A stretch of DNA of 64,000 nt from Nakamurella alba (GCF_009707545.1 NZ_WLYK01000009.1:310001-374000); one strand, 5' to 3'. Shown: positions 7,956-16,670, counted from the stretch's first letter. Notes: generated by a model not told the origin, from the letters alone. Numbers and translations: made by a program.

Positions 7956-8672
7956 TCAGCGACGCTCGACCACGGCGTTGCGCGACGCGGTGGCCAGCTC
8001 GGCGAGCACCTCGCGGACGGTGTCCAGGGAGTTGTTGACCTCGGCGACCGGGTCGGGACCGGCACCGTGGTAGGTGCTGTCTGCGCTGGTCGCCGAGAGC
8101 TCCAACAACTTCGCGAACACCTCCCCCACCCCGTCGACCGCGGTGGTGATGGAACCGAGCAGCTCCTGCCGGCGCCGGGTCATCCGCCCGACCGGGCCGT
8201 CCAGCCGCTTCGCCGAGCCCATCCCACCGGCGATCCGGCCGGCCCGGCCCAGCGCCTCGTCGAGCGCGTCGACCGAGGAAGCGGCAGTGCGGGTGGTGTG
8301 CAGGGCGGCGTCGGTGGCCTCCAGCGCGTCCTGCGCCGGGCCGCCGACGACCGGCGCCGGGTCGTCGCGGACCAGACCTGCCAGTTCGTGCCGGTACTGC
8401 TCGAGCCGTTCGATCTGCCGGAACTGTGGGGTGCCGCGGCGCAGCGGACGATCCGGGCGCTCGGCGGCGGCCGGACCGCGATCGCCGTCGTACGGCGCCG
8501 CCGCCATGGCGCCGACCGCGGCCGCCACCCCGAGCATGCCGACACCGACCCCGGCGATCCCGAACACCGGCAGGCCCACCGCCCAGGCCGAGCCCGCGCC
8601 GACCGCGGTCACCAGCAGGCTCCACGGATCGCGCAGCACCCGACCCGCTCGGCGCCACCGGGACTCGGCCAT
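7956..8672 (-). CDS. Membrane protein with cytoplasmic coiled coil (unknown family)
   Basis: 238 residues from the ATG at 8672, which has a ccaggaga ribosome site. An upstream in-frame start at 8729 is less likely. Two adjacent hydrophobic segments at about residues 17-35 and 38-57 are followed by a long helical, charged region. The plan (basic start, two membrane helices, coiled coil) resembles PspM at 41597-42409, though no alignment was run. It lies 65 bases downstream of the secreted VWA protein gene on the same strand, and the two probably form an operon. Function unknown. Confidence 0.7.
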   Translation of the reverse strand: MAESRWRRAGRVLRDPWSLLVTAVGAGSAWAVGLPVFGIAGVGVGMLGVAAAVGAMAAAPYDGDRGPAAAERPDRPLRRGTPQFRQIERLEQYRHELAGLVRDDPAPVVGGPAQDALEATDAALHTTRTAASSVDALDEALGRAGRIAGGMGSAKRLDGPVGRMTRRRQELLGSITTAVDGVGEVFAKLLELSATSADSTYHGAGPDPVAEVNNSLDTVREVLAELATASRNAVVERR

Positions 8673-8737
8673 GGTTGCTCGGTCTCCTGGTTCGGACGGC
8701 ATCGACGGGGACGGCACCGGACCCGGCACCGCAGGTG

Positions 8738-10582
8738 TCAGAAGTTGGAGAGCACCGCGCTGAAGACCGACGAGATGCTCTCCGGGTTGCGTGCATCGTA
8801 GGCAGCCGCCCGGCTCGCCTCCGAGATCTGCTTCAGGGTGTCCAGATCGGCACCCTCGCCATAGGCGATGGAGAACACCCGGACGCCGTTCTCCAGGGAG
8901 GCATCGGACAGCTCGGAGACCAGCGAGCCGAGGTCGGTGTCCTCCGGGTACTCGTTCTTCCCGTCGGTCATCACCACCACCGCGTTGATCACCTCGTCGT
9001 CCGCGGTGGAGTCCATGTACTGGGTGGCGGCCCGGACCACGGCGTACAACGGCGTGCCCTTCAGCGGGCCGAGCGCCTCGATCTTGTCGACCAGCTGCGC
9101 CTTGTCCTGGGCGAGCGGCGCGATCGGCACCAGTTCGTCGTAGATGCCGCTCTCGGTGGGCAGGTTGGTGGAGAAGGACCAGAGGCCGATCTCGTCGGTG
9201 CCGGCCAGCTGCTCCAGCCCGTCCACCGCCGCCTGCTGGGCCAGTTCGAGCCGGGTGAAGCCGCTGCTGCCGGCCGGGGTGCTCATCGAGCCGGACACGT
9301 CCATCACCAGCAGCACCCGGGCCTGCTTGCGCAGCTCCGACCAGAGGTCACGGACCTGGACCAGCACGGCCGGTCCGGGGGCGTCCAGCGCGATGGTGAC
9401 GCCGTCGGCCCGGACCGCGTCGCTGGCGTTGATCGGGTCGCCGGCCTTGCGGTCGTAGGTACGGAACCCGGCGTCGGTGAACACCTTCTGCTGGGCCGGC
9501 TCGCGCAGGTACGACAGGAAGTCGGCAGCGCCGGCCTTCTTCCCCGCGTCCGCCCACGGTGCGTCCAGGATGACGTAGGGGCTGTCGCTGTAGAGCGTGC
9601 CCTCCTTCGGGTAGATCGCCACCAGCGGCACCTTCGGCGGTTCGTGCTGTCCGAGGGTGGCCGGGTCGCCGCTGGGGTTGCCGGCGTTGTAGTCCAGCAC
9701 CGACTTCTCCTCCACCGCGACGGCGGACAGGTAGCTCATCGCGGCGCCCGCGTCGTCGGCGCGCTGCAGGTTCGTCAGGTAGGTCAGGGTGGTGTCGCCG
9801 TAGTGCACCACCGACCGTTCGACGGTGCGGGCGTACTCGCGGGTCTTCTCGTCGGCCAGGTCGGCGGCGGTGAGATCGGAGGAGGTGCCGGTCGCGGCGA
9901 CGAAGGTGCCGATGGTGGCGGCCAGTCCGGACGTGGACACGGTCGGGTTGGTCTTCCCGAGGGTGAACTTCCCCCACTCGCTGTGGCCCTTCCCGGCCCA
10001 GCCCTCCGGGTCCTCCACCAGGCCGAGCACGTCGGACCAGCCGAGCTGCGCGTCCGGCCAGTCGAGCGCCTCGGCCATCGGCCGCGGCATGGCCAGCACC
10101 AGCGGGGTCGAGGTCACCGACTCGACGGTCGTCGGGACCATGTCGGGCTTGTCGTTGGCCGTCAGGTCGCTGCGCAGCAGGCTGACCCAGGTGGACGCGG
10201 CCGGGGTCCAGACGTCGGGCGCCGGGCCGTCGGCGTCAGGGTCCCAGCCCGCGGCGAGGCGTTGCTGGGCGAGCCCGGACGCCACCGAGCGGACGGCCAC
10301 GTCGTAGCAGGCTCCGTTCACAGTCCGGCCGGACTCGCTGTAGCTGCGGGCGATACCGGCCATCAGCGCGGCCTTCTCGCTCGATGCCGCCACCTGGACC
10401 GTGGTGCAGCCGGGTCGGCTCACCGGCCCGGTGGTGGCGGTACCCGGATCGGCGGGGTCGGCACTGTCCGAGGAGCCGCCGGCGACCAGCCGGATGACCA
10501 CGATCAGCACGACGCCGACCACCGCCGCGGCGATGATCGGGACCGGGTTCCGCTTGCGCGCCACGTCCGCTGTGCTCCTCAT
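8738..10582 (-). CDS. Secreted solute-binding-like protein with C-terminal VWA domain
   Basis: 614 residues. A membrane anchor lies at about residues 14-35, followed by a short linker. A periplasmic-binding-protein-like region spans about 55-390 (family II features such as LAQQRLAAGWDPDADGPAPD and SPYVILDAPWADAGKKAGAA). A von Willebrand A domain spans about 420-605. The MIDAS metal site is intact, with DVSGSMS near residue 427, a KGTPLY threonine loop and MTDGKNE. The protein should be anchored outside the membrane with a metal-dependent adhesion domain. A paralogue of equal length lies at 43675-45525. The role is unknown, and a link to envelope surveillance is only inference from the paralogue's neighbours. 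Confidence 0.85.
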   Translation of the reverse strand: MRSTADVARKRNPVPIIAAAVVGVVLIVVIRLVAGGSSDSADPADPGTATTGPVSRPGCTTVQVAASSEKAALMAGIARSYSESGRTVNGACYDVAVRSVASGLAQQRLAAGWDPDADGPAPDVWTPAASTWVSLLRSDLTANDKPDMVPTTVESVTSTPLVLAMPRPMAEALDWPDAQLGWSDVLGLVEDPEGWAGKGHSEWGKFTLGKTNPTVSTSGLAATIGTFVAATGTSSDLTAADLADEKTREYARTVERSVVHYGDTTLTYLTNLQRADDAGAAMSYLSAVAVEEKSVLDYNAGNPSGDPATLGQHEPPKVPLVAIYPKEGTLYSDSPYVILDAPWADAGKKAGAADFLSYLREPAQQKVFTDAGFRTYDRKAGDPINASDAVRADGVTIALDAPGPAVLVQVRDLWSELRKQARVLLVMDVSGSMSTPAGSSGFTRLELAQQAAVDGLEQLAGTDEIGLWSFSTNLPTESGIYDELVPIAPLAQDKAQLVDKIEALGPLKGTPLYAVVRAATQYMDSTADDEVINAVVVMTDGKNEYPEDTDLGSLVSELSDASLENGVRVFSIAYGEGADLDTLKQISEASRAAAYDARNPESISSVFSAVLSNF

Positions 10583-10697
10583 CTGTCAGGCGCGGGTTAC
10601 GCCGCCTTGCGCCGATTGCGACAGTATCCACCGGTTGGCGAGGAAGATTGCTGCTCGAGACTAGCAGATTGCGGACCAAGCTCTTAGGCGGGCCATC

Positions 10698-11654
10698 TCA
10701 ATTGGGGTTTCGAAAGTCCATTCGACCTTCAATCATGACCGGCGAAAAGATCCGATCAAGTATTTCGCGACCGTCCACCTTCGCTGGATCTTCCCCTGGC
10801 AAGAAGACCATGTCTGCGGTGTTGACGATTGACCGCGCACCCAGGATGGAGAAGGATCCCCCATTAACGCGCGCCGGCTGACTAAGCATCGTATTCATGG
10901 GCTGAGAGCCTTTGAAGTCTCGATACATCATCGACACCTCGTATGTGGCCCAATCTCGCGCGGAGGGCTCATCCAGCCAAAGAGCCAGTCCCATACTCGG
11001 CACCGCCGTTCGCGGGAGCGACGAGATAATCGCATCATCACTAACGGTCTTCCCCAACTCCGAATTCGCTACGCGCTTTAGAACTTCAAGCATGCTATCG
11101 CGCATCCGAATAGGATCAGTGGAATCGATCCTCAAAGAGCGCTGCAAATGGAGTCGCTGTTGCCGAGTAAGCGCCACACCTACTGACTCAACAAGGAAAT
11201 CCGCCCGATCAAGTTCCTGGCGATGAATCTCAAAATTCCACGCGTACCGCGGCCTGGTTGCTTGGTATCGACCTTGCGGAGTCGCGCTGTTCGTGATCAG
11301 TACTCGCTGAGGTTCCCCAGACGCTTGGAACCCAACCGCCGTGAATGCGCACGGGAGTAACCAGCCCAATTCCTCGCAGACCTCTTCCAGTCCAACGCGG
11401 AGTTCTTCCCAAAACTGTTCCGGCTCTACGCCACTGAGCCGTTGAACCACCCAATCTTCGATTCTGATTCGATCCGAACCCACCCTGACCGGCCCAGAGT
11501 ACCCAGCAACATGCGTACCATTGAGTACGAAAGTTTTGGTCTCGTCATCATTGAAGTCGATGATCTCGCCATTGACGGGATTGAACGAAGTTCGGCGTCG
11601 ATCGGAAAGGACCGATGCGAAACTTGGGGTCAACACCGAAACGATGAGTGTCAT
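10698..11654 (-). CDS. Proteasome-beta/HslV-like Ntn hydrolase (candidate, new branch)
   Basis: 318 residues from the ATG at 11654 (agg-caatggcc-ATG spacing). An ATG two codons upstream at 11660 is the alternative. If Met is removed, the chain begins TLIVSVLTPSFASVLSDRRRT, placing Thr1, Asp17 and Arg19 exactly as in proteasome beta and HslV. The next block, DDETKTFVLNGTHVAGYSG, matches the Lys33 strand-turn region (HslV: KKVRRLYNDKVIAGFAG), with the Lys at position 39 after a short insertion. I therefore infer a self-compartmentalising or related Ntn peptidase. It is longer than HslV (about 175 residues). Sampled lines are only about 50-58% GC against about 70% or more around it, so it looks horizontally acquired. 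No ATPase partner is adjacent. Confidence 0.65.
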   Translation of the reverse strand: MTLIVSVLTPSFASVLSDRRRTSFNPVNGEIIDFNDDETKTFVLNGTHVAGYSGPVRVGSDRIRIEDWVVQRLSGVEPEQFWEELRVGLEEVCEELGWLLPCAFTAVGFQASGEPQRVLITNSATPQGRYQATRPRYAWNFEIHRQELDRADFLVESVGVALTRQQRLHLQRSLRIDSTDPIRMRDSMLEVLKRVANSELGKTVSDDAIISSLPRTAVPSMGLALWLDEPSARDWATYEVSMMYRDFKGSQPMNTMLSQPARVNGGSFSILGARSIVNTADMVFLPGEDPAKVDGREILDRIFSPVMIEGRMDFRNPN

Positions 11655-11698
11655 GGCCATTGCCTGTCGATCGAAACAGCAAGAGCGTGGGCCCTCAA

Positions 11699-11730
11699 CC
11701 GGGCCGCCGTCCGTGAGGACGACGGCCCGG
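11699..11730 (-). terminator. Hairpin terminator behind nrdJ
   Basis: A 14-bp stem (ccgggccgccgtcc / ggacgacggcccgg, one G-U pair, gtga loop) begins 15 bases after the nrdJ stop. It separates nrdJ from the low-GC Ntn-hydrolase gene, which therefore needs its own promoter in 11661-11698. Confidence 0.65.
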
Positions 11731-11745
11731 TGGGGACGTTCGGGA

Positions 11746-14631
11746 TCAGCTGCAGCCGGAGGTGGAGCCGCAGCCCTCGCAGACGTAGCAGGCACCGGAG
11801 GGGCGCATCTTGGTGCCACAGGTGAAGCAGAGCGGGGCGTCGGCCGACTTGCCGATGACGAGCTCGAGCAACTCGGTGGAGCTGCCGGCCTTGCCGGCCG
11901 GAGCGACCGTCACCGCAACAGTCTCGACCGCGGCGGGCTCGGCGCCGGCGGCGTTGGCCTTGACCTCGGCGGCCGGGGTGACCTGCGGGGTGGCGTCCAC
12001 CGAGGTGCGCAGGGTCTCGGCCACGTCGCTGCCGTAGTTCGCCGACACCTGCGCCGTCCGCTCCTCGGCGGAGAAGATGCCCAGCTCGGCGCGCTTGTCC
12101 ACCGGCAGGTAGTCGAGCGCGACGCGGCGGAACAGGTAGTCCATCACCGAGGTGGCGATCCGCACGTCCGGGTCGTCCGTCATGCCGGCCGGCTCGAAGC
12201 GCAGGTTGGTGAACTTGGCGACGTAGGACTCGAGCGGGATGCCGTACTGCAGACCCACGGACACCGCGATCGAGAAGGCGTCCATCACGCCGGCCAGGGT
12301 GGAGCCCTGCTTGCCCAGCTTGATGAAGACCTCACCGAGGCCACCGTCCGGGTAGGAGCCGGTGGTCAGGTAGCCCTCGGCGCCGCCCACGGTGAACGAG
12401 ACCGTCTGCGACGGGCGCTTCTTCGGCAGCCGCCGGCGGACCGGACCGGCCTCGACCGGCAGAGTCACAGCAGCGGCTGCGGTGTCGGCCTTCGCCTCGG
12501 ACTTGTCGTTCTTCGCCGCGGACAGCGGCTGGCCGACCTTGCAGTTGTCGCGGTAGATGGCCAGCGCCTTCAGGCCCATCTTCCAGCCCTGGGTGTAGAT
12601 CTCGGCGACGTCGGCGACCGTGGCGGCCTCCGGCATGTTGACCGTCTTGGAGATCGCGCCGGAGATGAACGGCTGGACGGCCGCCATCATCCGCACGTGG
12701 CCCATCGGCGCGATGGACCGCTCGCCCATGGCGCAGTCGAAGACCTCGTAGTGCTCGCGCTTCAGGCCGGGGGCGTCGACGACGTGACCGTGCGAGCCGA
12801 TGAACTCGACGATCGCCTCGATCTGCTCCTGCTGGTAGCCCAGCGCGGCCAGCGCCCGCGGCACGGTCTGGTTGACGATCTGCATGGAGCCGCCGCCGAC
12901 CAGCTTCTTGAACTTCACCAGGGCGAGATCGGGCTCCACGCCGGTGGTGTCGCAGTCCATCATCAGGCCGATGGTGCCGGTCGGCGCCAGCACGGACGCC
13001 TGCGCATTGCGGTAGCCGTTCTTCTCGCCGGTGGCGATCGTGTCGGCCCAGACCGAGGTGGCCAGCTTCAGGATGGCGGCGTCGTCGGTGCCGATGGTGC
13101 GCACCGAGTCGTTGGCCGCGGCGTGCTTGCGGATGACCCGCTTGTGGGCATCGGCGTTCCGGGCGTAGCCGTCGTACTGGCCGACCACGCCGGCCAGCTC
13201 GGCCGAGCGGCGGTAGGCGGTGGCCTGCATCAGCGAGGTGATCGCCGCGGCCAGCGAGCGGCCGCCGTCCGAGTCGTAGGCGTGCCCGGTGGCCATCAGC
13301 AGCGCGCCGAGGTTCGCGTAGCCGATGCCCAGCTGGCGGAAGGCGCGGGTCGTCTCGGCGATCGGCTCCGTCGGGAAGTCGGCGAAGGTGATCGAGATGT
13401 CCATCGCGGTGATGACGAACTCGACGGCCTTGCTGAACGAGGTCGCGTCGAACCGGCCGTCGGCCGAGAGGAACTTCAGCAGGTTCAGCGACGCCAGGTT
13501 GCAGGACGAGTTGTCCAGGTGCATGTATTCGCTGCACGGGTTCGAGGCGTTGATGCGGCCCGACTCCGGGCAGGTGTGCCAGTCGTTGATGATGTCGTCG
13601 TACTGGATGCCCGGGTCGGCGCACTCCCAGGCGGCGGCGGTGATCTTGTCGAAAAGGGTGCGGGCGTCGAGGGTCTCGATCACCTCACCGGTCTGCCGGC
13701 CGCGCAGGCCGAACTCCTTGCCCTGCTCGACGGCCCGCATGAACTCGTCCGAGACACGGACCGAGTTGTTCGCGTTCTGGTACTGCACGGAGACGATGTC
13801 GTCGCCGCCGAGGTCCATGTCGAAGCCGGCGTCGCGCAGCGCGCGGATCTTGTGCTCCTCCTTGGCCTTGGTCTCGACGAACTCGACGATGTCCGGGTGG
13901 TCGACGTCCAGCACGACCATCTTCGCGGCGCGGCGGGTGGCGCCGCCCGACTTGATGGTGCCGGCGGAGGCGTCGGCGCCGCGCATGAAGGACACCGGGC
14001 CGGAGGCGGTGCCGCCGGAGGACAGCAGCTCCTTGCTGGAGCGGATACGGGACAGGTTCAGCCCCGCGCCGGAGCCGCCCTTGAAGATCAGGCCCTCCTC
14101 GCGGTACCAGTTCAGGATCGAGTCCATGGTGTCGTCGACGGCGAGGATGAAGCACGCCGAGACCTGCTGCGGGGACTGGGTTCCCACGTTGAACCAGACC
14201 GGCGAGTTGAAGGCGAACACCTGATGCAGCAGCATCCAGGTCAGCTCGTGGCTGAAGATCTCGGTGTCCTCGTCGGTGGCGAAGTAGCCGTTCTCCACAC
14301 CGGCGGCGGTGTAGGTGTTCACCACCCGGTCGATGATCTGCCGCAGGCTCGACTCACGCTGCGGGGTACCGACGGCACCGCGGAAGTACTTGCTGGTGAC
14401 GATGTTCGTCGCGTTGATCGACCAGGACTCGGGGAACTCCACGCCGCGCTGCTCGAAGTTGATCGAGCCGTCGCGCCAATTGGTCATGACGACATCCCGG
14501 CGCTCCCAGGTGACCTCGTCGTACGGGTGCACGCCGGCGGTCGTGTAGAGCCGCTCCAGCCGCAGTCCCGCGGCGGCGGTGCGGCTGCGACGCGACTTGC
14601 TCGAACCTGAGGTGCCGAGTGTCTCGGTCAT
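11746..14631 (-). CDS. nrdJ: Adenosylcobalamin-dependent (class II) ribonucleotide reductase
   Basis: Reduces ribonucleotides to deoxyribonucleotides using a B12 cofactor, so it needs no oxygen. 961 residues, typical of the long actinobacterial NrdJ. The alpha-barrel shows SGRINASNPCSEYMHLDNSS (active-site NPCSE loop) and SVLAPTGTIGLMMDCDTTG. The C-terminus ends in a Cys-rich zinc-ribbon-like tail (CFTCGTKMRPSGACYVCEGC) carrying the redox cysteines for thioredoxin. It lies downstream of nrdR on the same strand, the classic nrdRJ order, with a 350-base gap. No nrdAB or nrdEF is visible in the window. Confidence 0.97.
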   Translation of the reverse strand: MTETLGTSGSSKSRRSRTAAAGLRLERLYTTAGVHPYDEVTWERRDVVMTNWRDGSINFEQRGVEFPESWSINATNIVTSKYFRGAVGTPQRESSLRQIIDRVVNTYTAAGVENGYFATDEDTEIFSHELTWMLLHQVFAFNSPVWFNVGTQSPQQVSACFILAVDDTMDSILNWYREEGLIFKGGSGAGLNLSRIRSSKELLSSGGTASGPVSFMRGADASAGTIKSGGATRRAAKMVVLDVDHPDIVEFVETKAKEEHKIRALRDAGFDMDLGGDDIVSVQYQNANNSVRVSDEFMRAVEQGKEFGLRGRQTGEVIETLDARTLFDKITAAAWECADPGIQYDDIINDWHTCPESGRINASNPCSEYMHLDNSSCNLASLNLLKFLSADGRFDATSFSKAVEFVITAMDISITFADFPTEPIAETTRAFRQLGIGYANLGALLMATGHAYDSDGGRSLAAAITSLMQATAYRRSAELAGVVGQYDGYARNADAHKRVIRKHAAANDSVRTIGTDDAAILKLATSVWADTIATGEKNGYRNAQASVLAPTGTIGLMMDCDTTGVEPDLALVKFKKLVGGGSMQIVNQTVPRALAALGYQQEQIEAIVEFIGSHGHVVDAPGLKREHYEVFDCAMGERSIAPMGHVRMMAAVQPFISGAISKTVNMPEAATVADVAEIYTQGWKMGLKALAIYRDNCKVGQPLSAAKNDKSEAKADTAAAAVTLPVEAGPVRRRLPKKRPSQTVSFTVGGAEGYLTTGSYPDGGLGEVFIKLGKQGSTLAGVMDAFSIAVSVGLQYGIPLESYVAKFTNLRFEPAGMTDDPDVRIATSVMDYLFRRVALDYLPVDKRAELGIFSAEERTAQVSANYGSDVAETLRTSVDATPQVTPAAEVKANAAGAEPAAVETVAVTVAPAGKAGSSTELLELVIGKSADAPLCFTCGTKMRPSGACYVCEGCGSTSGCS

Positions 14632-14981
14632 GGGCGGGGTTCCCTTCCCTGGCTGCCGGAGCCGTGGCGACTCCGGATGTTCCGGTGCTGACTGGTGGTG
14701 CTCGTGCTGATCGGGGCTGTCGATCAGGTGCTTCTGTTGACGTGCTGACGTTCACGTGGTGCTGACTGCTGCCGGTGCCCGGAGTTCCTGGGCCCCTCGG
14801 ACTGCCGGTTCCCACCCTGCGGAGCGAGGTGGATGGCTGTCTCTGCCCACCCGTGACGGCCGGCCGATGCGTGGAGGCCCTGCCTCCGGGCCGGCGAACC
14901 GACCCACGGGCGCCGATGCCCTGTCGTCCTGCGGATCTCCCCGCCCGACGACACCTGCACGCCCTGGTGGGCGTCGGTCGC
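14632..14981 (-). other. 350-base nrdR-nrdJ intergenic leader
   Basis: No gene is seen. The stretch just upstream of nrdJ contains several short near-repeats of gtgctgac/gtgctgat (about 14690-14765 on the plus strand). A B12-dependent enzyme could have a cobalamin riboswitch here. I could not find the CCCGCNACTGT or B12-box cores, so none is called. Confidence 0.4.
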
Positions 14982-15464
14982 TCAGCCGGCGGGTAGACCC
15001 GGTGGTGAGCCGGACGCCGGATGGTCGGCGCGGAGCTTCTCGATCTCGGCGGCGAAGTCGTCCGCCGACTCGAACGACATGTAGACGGACGCGAACCGCA
15101 GGTAGGCGACCTCGTCCAGGCTGCGCAGCGGACCGAGGATCGCCAGACCGATCTCCTGACTGGGGACCTCGGCGGCGCCGGTGGCCCGGATCGCCTCCTC
15201 GACCTGCTGGGCGAGCAGGGCGAGGGCGTCCTCGTCGACCGGGCGGCCCTGGCAGGCGCGGCGCACGCCGACCATCACCTTGGCCCGGCTGAACGGCTCG
15301 GTGACACCGCTCCGCTTGACCACGGCGAGGATGGCCTCCTCCACGGTGGTGAACCGGCGCGAGCACTCGGGGCACGAGCGACGGCGACGGATCGTCTGCC
15401 CGTCGTCCACCTCACGGGAGTCGATGACCCTCGAGTCGGCATGACGGCAGAACGGGCACCTCAT
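14982..15464 (-). CDS. nrdR: Transcriptional repressor NrdR
   Basis: Senses dATP/ATP and represses ribonucleotide reductase genes. 160 residues. An N-terminal zinc ribbon ([17 protein letters not shown] ... [10 protein letters not shown], four Cys) is followed by an ATP-cone domain starting [20 protein letters not shown]. Length and both domains are standard. The last 15 residues are a Ser/Pro/Gly tail. It is first in the nrdRJ operon. NrdR-box-like and DnaA-box-like sites lie upstream. Confidence 0.97.
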   Translation of the reverse strand: MRCPFCRHADSRVIDSREVDDGQTIRRRRSCPECSRRFTTVEEAILAVVKRSGVTEPFSRAKVMVGVRRACQGRPVDEDALALLAQQVEEAIRATGAAEVPSQEIGLAILGPLRSLDEVAYLRFASVYMSFESADDFAAEIEKLRADHPASGSPPGLPAG

Positions 15465-15589
15465 CGATCGGTCACCTCCCCCTCGCTCGGAACTGCACTC
15501 AGATCAACACCGGTCCCGGCCTCGCCGGACCGCGACCACCGGACACGATCACCTGGCATTCCCGTCACTGGCGACGAGACCGTCCATCG

Positions 15590-15725
15590 GTGTCCACATC
15601 CGTACCCACTCCATCCACAACGCCGTACACACCTCGCGACTTCCGGCTGCGGTCCACATCCGAATGTGGACCGCGAGTGGAAGGGCCGCTGATCCTGTGG
15701 ACAACCACTGGATCGAGGTGCACAA
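15590..15725. promoter_or_regulatory. Cluster of DnaA-box-like sites upstream of nrdR
   Basis: An exact TTGTCCACA (minus strand, 15696-15704), the commonest actinobacterial DnaA box, is joined by near matches: GTGTCCACA at 15590-15598, CGGTCCACA in both orientations inside 15649-15674, and TTGTGCACC (minus, 15717-15725). DnaA control of ribonucleotide reductase is known in E. coli. Here it is inference from the sites alone. Confidence 0.5.
15649..15674. repeat. Perfect inverted repeat with two facing DnaA-like boxes
   Basis: gcggtccacat-ccga-atgtggaccgc: two 11-base arms and a 4-base loop, with no mismatch. Each arm contains GGTCCACA, two changes from TTGTCCACA. It could be a DnaA or other dimeric-regulator site, or fold in the nrdR 5' leader if transcription starts upstream. 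Confidence 0.6.
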
Positions 15726-15764
15726 CCTGTTGATGGCTTACATCCGTGTAACTACTAGATGTTG
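15721..15764 (-). promoter_or_regulatory. Candidate tandem NrdR boxes
   Basis: On the minus strand CAACATCTAGTAGTTA (15764-15749) and CCATCAACAGGTTGTG (15736-15721) are spaced by 28 bases start to start, close to the three-turn spacing usual for NrdR boxes. The first resembles the ACACWATATWTWGTGT-type consensus. The second is weaker. A ttacatccgtgtaa palindrome lies between them. Confidence 0.45.
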
Positions 15765-15925
15765 GGGTTGACGGTAGATCGCCACCGACGCGGATGCAAC
15801 CTTCGGCGCGCCGTACGGCGCGTCGCGGCAACAAGCACTCCCCCGTGCGAACACGCCGCGATCGCACCCTCGCTTCGTCACCGTCGGCGGGTCGTGCCGA
15901 CGACACACAGGGCCGTCCGCGTGAC

Positions 15926-16489
15926 TCAGCCGGCCGCCGGAACCTGCAGCCGGTCACCCACCGCGACGTCGTCGCCGGTCAGCTCGTTCAGCGCCTTGAT
16001 CTCCCGCACCACGAGCGCCGGGTCGGAGCCGGGCTCCACCTGCACGGCGATGGAGACCAGGGTGTCGCCGGGCTGCACGGTCACCTCGCGCGGAGCAGCC
16101 GGCTCCGACATCCCGGCGAACAGGCGGAACGCGATCGCCCCGAGAGCGACGGCGACGGTCAGGGTGGTCGCCAGGCGCATCCGCCGACTCGGCCCCACCG
16201 GCGCCACCACGCGCAGCGACGGGGCTGCACAGGCCACCGAGGAGGAGCCGGCCGCAGTCGGGACGGACCGGCGCGCGCCCGACGGCACCAGTGCGGACGG
16301 CGGGCGGCGCAGCGCCGCGCGGCGGTCGCGCCGCCGCGCGGCGCGGCGGCCGGCCTCGGTCAGCTCGTGCCCCGACGGACGACCGACGACCGCACCGTGG
16401 GCGTCGGCCCACCCCTGCGCCCGGTCGGCCGTCCGACCGGTCGCCGGTCGGGTGGTCGTCGTCGAAGTCATCGTCGAAGTCACCGTCAT
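15926..16489 (-). CDS. LysM-domain membrane protein, likely SOS-induced division inhibitor (DivS/Rv2719c-like)
   Basis: 187 residues from the ATG at 16489 (an upstream GTG at 16522 also fits). A basic, low-complexity cytoplasmic region is followed by a single membrane helix ([18 protein letters not shown]). A C-terminal LysM domain ([20 protein letters not shown] ... GDRLQVP) should bind peptidoglycan outside the cell. A LysM protein divergent from lexA is the arrangement of Rv2719c and of the division inhibitors DivS/YneA. LexA boxes at 16591-16606 and 16671-16686 lie between the two genes, so SOS control is likely. The division-inhibitor role is by analogy. Confidence 0.8.
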   Translation of the reverse strand: MTVTSTMTSTTTTRPATGRTADRAQGWADAHGAVVGRPSGHELTEAGRRAARRRDRRAALRRPPSALVPSGARRSVPTAAGSSSVACAAPSLRVVAPVGPSRRMRLATTLTVAVALGAIAFRLFAGMSEPAAPREVTVQPGDTLVSIAVQVEPGSDPALVVREIKALNELTGDDVAVGDRLQVPAAG

Positions 16490-16590
16490 GTCCGCCTCGC
16501 TCACCTCTCGGCCCCACGGCACCCGACCCCGGGACCGCCACGACCTGCCCTGTCCGACGTCGGCCCGCTCCTGCGGAAGCGACCGAGAGG

Positions 16591-16606
16591 TCGAACGGGC
16601 GTTCTA
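16591..16606. promoter_or_regulatory. LexA box 1 (LysM gene / lexA)
   Basis: TCGAAC-GGGC-GTTCTA has one mismatch to the consensus palindrome. It is 102 bases upstream of the LysM gene start. A half-site TCGAAC follows immediately at 16607. Confidence 0.7.
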
Positions 16607-16670
16607 TCGAACGCCTGACCGATTTTGTACACGGTCCCACCGACAGTCGGTAGATCCATCGGCGTGTTGG

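Larger units (their letters stand above)
15465..15925. other. Regulatory region upstream of nrdR
   Basis: 461 bases without a gene between nrdR and the LysM gene, both on the minus strand. It is dense in operator-like elements: several TGTCCACA-type sites, a perfect 11-bp inverted repeat and a pair of NrdR-box-like sequences (listed separately). A long plus-strand frame running through to lexA has shadow composition here. Confidence 0.6.

Noticed and set aside
11521..14610. A 1029-residue plus-strand open frame opposite nrdJ
   Set aside because: It is His/Gly/Asp/Arg-rich shadow translation of the nrdJ antisense strand, without family motifs.
14632..14981. Cobalamin riboswitch in front of the B12-dependent nrdJ
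   Set aside because: A gggaaccggcagtccg stretch on the minus strand resembles part of the aptamer, but the CCCGCNACTGT core and the B12 box are not there. A covariance-model scan would decide.
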